NCBI GenBank assembly: GCA_037178975.1
Contig: JASJZH010000006.1
Span: forward strand, 8,432,001-8,496,000
Direction: 5' to 3'
Source: Oscheius tipulae
Taxonomy: Eukaryota; Nematoda; Chromadorea; Rhabditida; Rhabditidae
Length of the DNA: 64,000 bases
Shown: piece by piece, positions 55,679 to 64,000 of the stretch
Numbering within the stretch: the stretch's first letter is position 1
Layout: each line of letters begins with the position of its first letter
The notes under the pieces: generated by a model
What the model was told of the DNA's origin: nothing
The model's database searches: none
The model's input: the letters and a program-made list of their open reading frames with translations, nothing else
Position numbers and translations under genes: made by a program

Positions 55679-58600
55679 ATGTCTAGGCTCTCTACGCATA
55701 ATAGCATAGAAACCCGGTCTTTGGGTTTCCCCAGGTACGCTTCATGTTTGTTTAGCCGACTTCAGTACCATTGTAAAGAGGAAGGTTTCAAATTTTCAGA
55801 GAATGTGAATACTGCTTTCCGAGGTTGGAATTCTACGACGCGTCCGAGCTCTGTCGGCACCTTCGAACAATTCATTCTTCGAAAGAGGGTGGATCTTTTG
55901 TTTGCAGGTTCTTATTTATCTGAAATTTGTTTGAGTTTTGCTTTAGGTACGGAGAAAACAACGTCTGCCAGACCTTGCCACCTGAAGGAGTCTCAGATGT
56001 GGACTATGAAGCTCATATTCGCAGGGTTCATGCTCTTGGTAAGAGGATTTTCGTTTCCTTTTTTTTTTCTTTTTTTTCAGTTTTGGCTAGGTGTAAGATT
56101 TGACAAAAGCTCATTGAAAGGGTGTACATTTGAAATGGCAAGAATTTCTATGGTAAATCGCTCTCACTGTCGAACTACTGGTGTTTTTTGATCTCAACCC
56201 CCCACTTTTGCTGCACCGTCTAATCTTTTCAATTATCTCGGTCTTACATCGAAAAACACGAGAAGTTTGCCTTATAGAGTTTGGTACAAGTGTCCCTAAC
56301 ATTTGCTATGAGTTACAAAAGGATTCTCAGAGTTTTTTGACCAATTATGGCAAAAAATTTCGCCTCGCTATTTGAACAGTCACCGTAGACAATGTGCATT
56401 TGAAAAAAAATCTAGCACCTCGGATAAACTGGTTAGGGTTTCTAACTAAACTTCCGTTGGACGCATTTTCTCAAGTTTTGGTAATGCAACAGTTCATATT
56501 CATTGACTATAGCAATAAGTCAAGCTTTGAAGCTTGAAGCATTTGTTAACCAGTATATTTCCAGGAATTCCCTCCGATACTATGTCTCCCAATCAGGCGG
56601 ACGACGAAAAGAAGTTTTCAATCAACAGGTTAGTTTTTATTTTCATTTATACTTTGTAAGTGAATTGAGGCATCGAACAACCGGGTGTACACGTGAGATT
56701 TTGATAAGTTTGTAGGCTGGTAGGCTCTAGGTTGTACCTAATCGACTTGGATCTTGGTCGGGACGGGGTTGGGATTGTAGTTGGCTCCCGTGTTCTGCAT
56801 CTGAATCATCTGAGTCGTCAATAAGTCACAAGAGAGGCTGTGAAGCTGTTAGTCAAGTTCTATGGAAATGCACTGCAGGCGGTGTTAGTGCTTTAGTAGG
56901 CATGCTTACCCTGATATCCTTATCGGATCTAATCGACCTGGGTGAGTCGAGTCCGCCGAAGGGACTTTCAAACGGATTGGCAGCCATGGAAATCTTTCGA
57001 CTTGCGATACTCACATCGTTTGAGTGATCGGAAGCCTGAATAGGTGCCGGATAGGATAGGGTGAATGGAAATCAGAGCAAATTATTAGTGAAGTTTCGAG
57101 TTTCACACCACGGATAACTTTCAAAACACTCCAAACTTAAGACTACGTGCTGCTGATAGATTAAAAACCTACTCTGCTCTCCTTTCTGGCTTCACTTCTC
57201 TTCTTGAGAATCCTCTTCTTGATGACGTTCTTACCCAAGTAAGAGTAAAGGTATGTGGCTCCCTAGAAGGTATGTCAATACGTTATGTCAGTCTGTCAAC
57301 CTGGATCAAAGAAAGAATAGAGAGTCCAAGCCACATTCCGATAGATCCTCCGAGAGCGGCGATGAATCCAGGGATGGTGTACTTCCATTCCTGCTCCATA
57401 GTCAAGTACTCGAAACTTCCCCAATCCAAGTTGACGAGAGTCAAATCAGGACGGACCATTCTTCCTTGGAGCTCGTGTTTGAGCTCGAATCTAATCTGAC
57501 GACAATCACGATAGCATTTTTTGGAACATTGGTCGTCCGAGTAGTTTCCTTTTTGAACACTGAAAGGATCATTCCGACGCACGCGACTTGCTAACTTACT
57601 CGACTTCACACTTTGTGTAATCACAGGGAGGGTACTTGTCAAGGTCGCCCTTCGCCAAATAGCTAAGTGAATGAGCGGTACAGTTGCACATTCCCTAAAG
57701 TTAGTTTATCGTGTTTATTTTGGTGACTCACTCTGATCATCTCCATTCGGCATCTGGAACGGCAATCGAATTCGGTGTCTTCTCCGTCCTCGACGTTACG
57801 ACAAGCTGTTCCTTCATCGTCGTTTTCAAGCATAGAATACAGGGCACGGACCTCGACGGTAGTTTCGTGTCGTTGACCCGCACAGAGCTGAAGTTAAATG
57901 TGTTACGAGTCTGGAACATTCCCTTACCTCGAAAGTGAAACCGTCCCTGGCTCTTCCCTTTCCTTCCATGAATCTGTTCAAGGAGGACGGTCTTCCGTGC
58001 ATGTCGACACTCATACATTCCAGACCCTCTCCGTTAAGGTTTTCAGTGTTGTGAGATAAGAGCATGGTGAAGAAGTTACCCTAATAGGAGAGATATTTCC
58101 GTGTCTAATCTCTGTTACCTGATCATTGATAGGATAGAAGTTATCGGTATCGAACCAGGGCTGGAAGCAGATCTGCATCTGGGAGATCCATGAGATTCTG
58201 AGCTTCGTCTTGACGACTAGGTCCTCGTCAAAGGTGGTTCTTTGGAAACGCTGCATCGATCTTCTCAACACTTCCATTCCTGCTTTTTGGGTGAACTCGT
58301 TGAACGAGACATTTCTCGAAGTAAGTATATCGTGCCACTTCTAGAGAAACAATTGTAATGCCGTTAACTTTTTCCCTGTCAACCTTGAATGTCTTTCTTT
58401 TTCCTGCCAATCGCGGTGAAAGGCGGAAGAGATTGATAGTACGCGCGGATCCGTGTGCTGTCGTCTCGCGCTCCAGACTGTTGTAAGTAGCGATCATGTC
58501 ATAAGCTTCCATAACGAGACGGAAGTCCCAAGGCTTGGACATGAAGTCATCATGAGTGGTCATGTTCGAGAGGGATTCCTACAACGTGCGACTGTAATAG

Positions 58601-61600
58601 TGTCCCCAGATGACCTCTTACATCAACGATCATGTCCCACTCATCGGCTGGCGCACTCTCGTTGATCTTGAAATGTGACCATGCTTGCTTCTTCGACATG
58701 CAGAAAGTGACATTGGGCATGGTCATCGAGTCATTAAAAACAATGTTCATGTTGGACACTTTCGGAGCTTCACTGTACTCGATGAACTGGAATTGATCAG
58801 GAAGTGTTTACGATAAGAGAGCGAACTCACCAAGTCGGTTACATCCTTGATTGTGAGAACCGCCAGGAAGGCAACAATGAAGATGAAGGCCCATTTCCGA
58901 GCGCGTCGTCCAAAAAGAGCTTCTTTGCAGGTGGAGGGTCGCTCACTCCTTGTGCTTACGGCTTGACTGATCGTCGTGTCCTGTCGACCGACATCGCCGA
59001 TTCTGGCTCGACCCATGCTGAACATTTTGAGATGTGAATGAGTTAGGAGGGAAGGGTAGAGGTCAAGTAAGGGGAGGGAACTGTAGACGTCAACTCTTTC
59101 AAGTGTCAAACTCAAGTGTCCGACGTCAAGACTCTAAAAGTCATAATGACCATTGGCAGACGCGGTGGCACACTTCGCCGCCGTGGTCAGAGCGGAGCAA
59201 TGGGCCGTCGTCGGAAGGGGGTGGGGGAGTTCACGGTCACCTACAGACATTCGAAGAAATGTGGCATTCACGGACCGCAATGGGCATCGAGACCGAAAAC
59301 CTGTTTGAGAAGGCAAACACTTTACAAATCTCTGTTTTTATCATTGCGACCACAATTGGTCGAAGTCAAGTAACAGTATCAATTAGTTGAAATGTTCGCA
59401 AGCGTACTGTTCAAGCTCCGGGAACCTTTTTTCCCTGATATACGAGCCTATCGTTAAGTTCCATTGATTACCAAAAAGTTCCCGGGTAGGCAGCCAACTG
59501 ATGACTTCTTAACCTTGACGTTTGCCCGATTGTGGTCAAGGCGCGAGAGAAGGTTTTAAAGTAATTGAGGGCATTTATGGAATTACGACATTGAAAGACG
59601 GTTTTCAGCTTCACACAGAGCCTCTCTGCCGTGCTCTCGGGACCTGCAACCAAAAAGAGCGAAGTGAACACCTTTTTCACAAGACACTGGGGAGACACCT
59701 TCGTTCAACCGCTCCATGTTCCACCCGATACGAATCTGGCAAAAGCTGACGAGAAATATGTGCAGAACTATGTCAAAAGTACAGCCAAGGTAAAAAATGG
59801 TCTCTTCAAATGACTTTGACTGATGTCCAATGACATTCTGAGAAGCTAAAAATCCGGGTCCAATAAAAAAATGATTGCTTTCAGGAGTACCGTAAGTACA
59901 AGGCTTCAAAAAAGATCACCACGAGGCTCCACAATGCTGGTATAACGGAAACCAAGTCCGATGCTAACGATTTACCAACGGTATGTTCCTTAGCGATCGG
60001 ACTGTGATAATCTAGCAGGCTGTAAAAAGACAGATCATACCGTGTGGGTCAGTAAAACACTATTTTGGAAGCAATTCGCTGGATTTGACGTAGTTTCCAG
60101 TTTTTCCATAGGGAAGTAAACAGTTACTTACGTAGGTTGGGACCTAAACGTGTAGTCCTTACCTGTAGTCGTCGTCGTCCCATAATAGCTGTAGCAGGGG
60201 AAACGCGTTCATTTTAGCCTAAGTTGCACACAGAGACTACTGCTCGAAAAGCCAGGCGTCTGTTGTTGTGATAGTTTGTCTGGTGAGGGAGGGGAGGTAG
60301 ATGTTCAAAGAGCCCCTATGCCGTCCATCACAAAAAGCAATAGCACCAGCTGAGCTACAAGACCACAAGCATGAGAAAATACGTTGGTCATTCTGACAAA
60401 TTGGAGGAACAGTTGGCTCAACTTTTCTTCCCTCGCTGTCTCTCCTTAAAACGTTCTGTAGGGAGGGTCACTAATTGGATATTGGCTATTTTACTGTTCC
60501 ACCCTGGGGTCGACTGTAATGATGTGGTCTTTGCGGGGTCGCTAATTAAATTACTGTCAGAACAAGTTAGAATTCTGTTGAGATTCATGGGGGATCGTGA
60601 GCACACAACTTTTTTTCTGTTTCAGGTATTCGTCGACTCGAGTTTTCTCCTGTCTCATGGACCTACGTTCAAGGCCATCTTCACTGTGCCGGTAGAAGGA
60701 GAGTCGGATCCGCTGAGACTGAAAGACGACAAGAATCCCTTCTTTGGAGACAATGCACCGCCGATTGCTGGAGAGAATATGCCGGGAGGTTCCATTCGTG
60801 ACTATGAGGAGCTTCATCAACATTTGGAGTCACTTCATGATATTGTCGACAATCGGCTGGCTGCCAAACTCGTCCACAAGTCCGATCACTTTTGGAGAAT
60901 CGTACATAGTTATAGCGGGCTCGGAGAGGACCTCACAGCTGCCATGGGTGAAGTTAAAAGCGTCAGGTAACATGAGGTGTGAAGTCTTGAGAGGTGTAAC
61001 TGTTGTTTAGGAGTAATCTCGCCAAAGTGTCAGAGTTAATAGTTCATCGAACGAACAATATCGTAAAGATGTACGAAATGCGAGAGAGGAAGAGGAAATT
61101 GATGGAGAAGCTAAAGACTATGAAGTGCTTGAAGGAGGCTCAGTCTACGGTTCAGATGCTTCTTAATCAGAACGACTATCCCAAAGTCATTGACTGCATT
61201 GACACCAGTCAAGAGGTTTTGGAAGCAGAGCTTGCAGGAGTCAGTAGTTTCAAGTGAGTTGCTTGGATTTTTACCACACCTTATCCGCATTTCTGTACAC
61301 TGTGGTCTAGCGAATTCGTAAGCAGGAGGCAACTTTTGCTTCTAAAGTTGAAATTAACAAGGATACTCTATGCCAATCCGCTACTCTTTATGACACAGAT
61401 GTTTCGATGTCTTATTACCCGATTTTTTCACCTTGTGTCTATCATTTTCTGCCATTCAACTGTTCAATCTTATTCCTGTTGCCCTGCCAGTATCAGCCTT
61501 TTCGGACAAACAGAATAGTAGGCCTCACCAAGCTTACGTAGTTAAAGATCACTCAGAAGGAACAACAGATAGACAATTTTAATGTTAAAATAAATTCGCT

Positions 61601-64000
61601 CAGTTTATATATTTTAGACATCTCGGAATGCAGCTGAGTGAGTTGTACGGCGTCGTAGGAAAAATGATGCACGAAGAGTTTGCACAGTTGATACAACGCG
61701 AATTTGTCAAGACAGAAAATCCTGAAACTATTCACTACGAGGTAGTTGCACTCATTCCTTCTCGATAACTTTTATTTTAGGGTGAGCTTTCTTCGATCCT
61801 CCTTGGCGTGATGAAAATGAAGAAGTTCACCTTTATGCATGTTATCCGAACCGAGATCAGTGAGGGCATCAAAGGAATCCTGCGACAGGTAGTCAAGAAT
61901 AGGATTATCGAGAGTGGCACGGATTTGACCAAGTTTGATCCGAGTCTGAACAATCTTGGTGAGCCGTTGCGTGCGATGAGCACGAAAAACTGGCTGAAGA
62001 CTCTGACAGCCGTGTCGACTTCGTTCTTGAACTTCTGTGTCAAGCTACAAGTATACTGTACTTTTTTCTTCTGTTTATGTCCTTTTTCAGACGTTTCAAA
62101 ACCTCTTAGCCGACTGGGCTGATCACATTGCTTCGAGCTATTGCAGTGAGGCAGCTGCCATGGGTAGGGAGGCGGCTTCCATTTGTCAGCCAACTAAGAT
62201 CATCCTGTCCAGTGACTCTGAACAGAGTGATAATGAGATTGTATGAACACATTTAATGGATGAAGGCATTTTTTTCAGGAAGCGTCCACCTCCAGCTTCA
62301 GTCAGCAACTGGCTCCATCTTCGGATCCATCAGCTCTGATTGCCGTCGAAGTCAGGTCCCAATTTCATTTGATAAGGTTAGATTCTGCTATGAAATTCTT
62401 TATTTAAGATTTCAGAGTCGTTGCTGTGATAGCTGAATACGGTCACTTCGTTGCACAACAACGTCTCTGCCGTCTCCTAGTAGCCAGGTCGAAAGAACCA
62501 TCTACTGATTCTGCTTCTTCCGATGAGATTGTGGAATGCAGGACAATACTGAAACAATATTTGGACAAAGGGGCTGAAAATGGTTGGAACAAGAACATGG
62601 CGAGTCAAGTGTTAGCATTTGACTTCTCTTTTTAGCCCGTATCCGCATCGCCTCTGTTCACCTGTATGCAGAAAGTGTCTGTTGACTTCCTCAACCGATT
62701 CCATCAGGCAAGAAGGTCGAAAATGGGTGAAGCACTAGATGTGGAACTCTGGAAGGCAGCTCAGATTTCGCCGACAATGCAGGCAACCGCGATTGACTGC
62801 ATGATGACTGTAGGTTTCATTCATTCATTTTGATGGAAGTTTTGCTATCGCCCCCTAGCTAAAGTTATAAGTTTAACCATCTAATGTCCTTCTGTTCATA
62901 AACCGGTATCGGCAAAAACTTGTGTAACTCGAACAGGCTGTTTCATTCATTCTTCGGGCATAATCGTTAAATTGGTCCGATAGACTTCATTTTACCCACT
63001 CTGTAATAAGACCCATAGCTAGATCTCTGAGAACATTTCGTAATGTATTACGTTTTAGGGAAAACTGAGAAAAGTGGCAGATCTCAAGACAGGAAAAGAC
63101 ACATCTTGTCTGAAAATTAGCGATGAAGAGTACGTGGTTGTTGGATCATCTCTTGTATTCCTTCAAATTCTTGCCGAGTACTGTGCCTGTCTTGAAGTGC
63201 TGCCCTCATTTACTGCCGATCTTCTTTCGAGAATCATCGAGCTGCTGAAAGCTTTCAACAGGTACCCTCTCTATCTTGTTCTGCTCAACACCAGCTTTCA
63301 GTCGTTGCTGTCAGTTGATTCTCGGAGCTGGTGCTCTTCAGCTTGTAGGCCTCAAGACCATTTCGGTCAAGAATCTGGCTCTTGCTTCGAGATCATTGCA
63401 AATGATCGTCCGATTTGTTCCTTTCATCAGTGCTGAAGTAGAGGAGTATCTCAAAGAGGATCAGAAACATCTGATGAGGCATTTCAAGCAGGTAACATTG
63501 TATGAGAACCCCTTTCATCAAAATTGTAGGTGCTCTCCGATTACTCAGACCACATAAATGAGATTTCTGCGAAACTCATAGCTGTTATCGACCATCACAA
63601 TGTTACCTGCCTCGCTGCGGTAAGAAACTGATTGTTTTTTCTCAAGTACAAATTTCAGTGGGAGCCCAAAGGAACCGCCCCCTCTTCGGCCTTTCAGCAG
63701 ATTTGTCGACAGCTACAGAAATTCCAAAATGGCCTTATCGGAATCTTCCCCTCTCCTCAAATCAAAGCCATCTACGAGACGGTTCATATCAATTTCAAGG
63801 TTCATTTGAAGCAACAGCTGGCCAAGATTGGAATAACACCTCATGATTCGGTGAAATATGGGTAAGTGACTCTTTTTAATTAAATTAAGAAGGGTTTCCA
63901 GGATGGTATGTCAAGATTACGCCTTTTATGTACAAACACTGCAAAATATGGACGGCTGCCAGGAGCTCGTCTTGGAAACATTGAACGAGATCATGTACGG
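55679..64000 (+). CDS. VPS54: VPS54, GARP tethering complex subunit (right end beyond window)
   Basis: Tethering subunit for retrograde transport from endosomes to the trans-Golgi. Nineteen exons: 55679-55734, 55800-55907, 55947-56038, 56565-56628, 59609-59789, 59885-59980, 60626-60966, 61011-61253, 61618-61741, 61781-62050, 62091-62240, 62279-62355, 62416-62608, 62636-62809, 63059-63261, 63302-63491, 63530-63619, 63659-63861, 63902-end. About 985 residues so far, all phases consistent; only a few C-terminal residues are missing. Human-like blocks include TFFTRHWGDTFVQP, SVRSNLAKVSELIVHRTNNI, STVQMLLNQNDYPKVIDCID, FRHLG-equivalent FKHLGMQLSELYG, SRCCQLILGAGALQLVGLKT, KNLALASRSLQMIV and HINEISAKLIAV. 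The N-terminus has two zinc-finger-like units (CEYC...HLRTIH and CRYGENNVC...HIRRVH) that human VPS54 lacks. Intron 4 (2980 bp) holds an antisense degenerin gene; intron 13 is only 27 nt. An acceptor lies 30 nt before the ATG. Confidence 0.95.
56738..59025 (-). CDS. DEG/ENaC (degenerin-type) cation channel subunit, nested in VPS54
   Basis: Amiloride-sensitive-type sodium channel family; two membrane segments with a large Cys-rich extracellular domain. Exons 59025-58831, 58786-58622, 58578-58384, 58340-58119, 58080-57928, 57887-57732, 57694-57600, 57559-57301, 57262-57173, 57035-56910 and 56845-56738 give 587 residues. TM1 is KWAFIFIVAFLAVLTIKDVT. The post-TM1 block reads MTMPNVTFC (family PxVTFC). 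Extracellular cysteines include QICFQPWF, DCRSRCRMEM, GMCNCTAHS and DQCSKKCYRDC. TM2 and the selectivity region read ALGGSIGMWLGLSILSLIQG, where GxS (GLS) is the filter. Cytosolic tails are basic then Ser/Asn/Pro-rich. Introns are mostly 37 to 45 nt. The start is the first good ATG (59025); a longer frame from 59115 is possible. The last acceptor has an in-frame alternative. Confidence 0.93.

Noticed and set aside
59116-59390. Overlapping Arg/Gly-rich + strand frames upstream of the degenerin
   Set aside because: Considered as the VPS54 first exon, but the splice phases and conserved residues connect VPS54 exon 5 to 56565-56628 instead. No other support.
60330-60375. Reverse-strand A-box-like TAGCTCAGCTGGT in a VPS54 intron
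   Set aside because: No B-box (GGTTCGAATCC-type) follows at the expected distance and no cloverleaf can be drawn. Could be a very old tRNA-derived repeat, but nothing supports it.
1-64000. CRISPR arrays, prokaryotic operons, phage or plasmid modules
   Set aside because: None seen. Genes are intron-split animal genes throughout.

Overview
This is metazoan nuclear DNA, most probably from a nematode. Genes are split by very short GT-AG introns, mostly 34 to 46 nt, with acceptors ending TTTCAG or TTTTAG. Most start codons lie 0 to 35 nt downstream of a strong 3' splice acceptor, the pattern expected for spliced-leader trans-splicing. The gene content fits: a serpentine chemoreceptor-like 7TM protein, a degenerin (DEG/ENaC) channel, an astacin, a Kunitz protein and two peptide-type GPCRs. 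The species cannot be named from sequence alone. All exon models were read by hand; for the well-supported genes the exon phases close into one frame from ATG to stop.

Layout. 2.3-3.8 kb: retinol-dehydrogenase-like SDR (+). 7.1-7.5 kb: secreted Kunitz protein (+), convergent with TMEM258 (-, 7.7-8.1), which follows SERINC (-, 8.4-10.5) closely on the same strand. 10.96-14.5 kb: a p62/SQSTM1 homologue (+) with PB1, ZZ and UBA domains and a large FG-rich low-complexity insert, followed on the same strand by an orphan gene (14.9-15.7) and a weak death-fold-like gene (16.7-17.6). 18.1-19.0 kb: actin maturation protease ACTMAP (-), head to head with TIM50 (+, 19.2-22.0). 24.0-25.6 kb: glutaminyl cyclase (+), convergent with a peptide GPCR (-, 26.2-28.2). 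32.9-35.0 kb: HDHD2-type HAD phosphatase (-). 36-38 kb: LINE endonuclease remnant, inverted-repeat elements and a small orphan gene. 39.1-41.4 kb: secreted carboxylesterase-like protein (-), with a partial duplicate beside it.

46.7-49.6 kb: second peptide GPCR (+). 50.9-52.4 kb: small secreted Gly/Gln-rich peptide and a chemoreceptor (both -). 52.7-53.6 kb: disrupted astacin-CUB protease (-) abutting an uncharacterised + strand gene (53.7-54.2). 55.7 kb to the right edge: VPS54 (GARP tethering subunit, +), whose fourth intron contains a complete degenerin gene on the opposite strand (56.7-59.0).

Long stretches (roughly 4-7, 28-33 and 41.5-46.7 kb) show no supportable gene. The housekeeping genes cover membrane and organelle functions (N-glycosylation, mitochondrial import, endosome-to-Golgi tethering, autophagy, actin maturation) but form no single pathway. 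Same-strand pairs with short spacing (SERINC-TMEM258, SQSTM1-orphan) may be operons.
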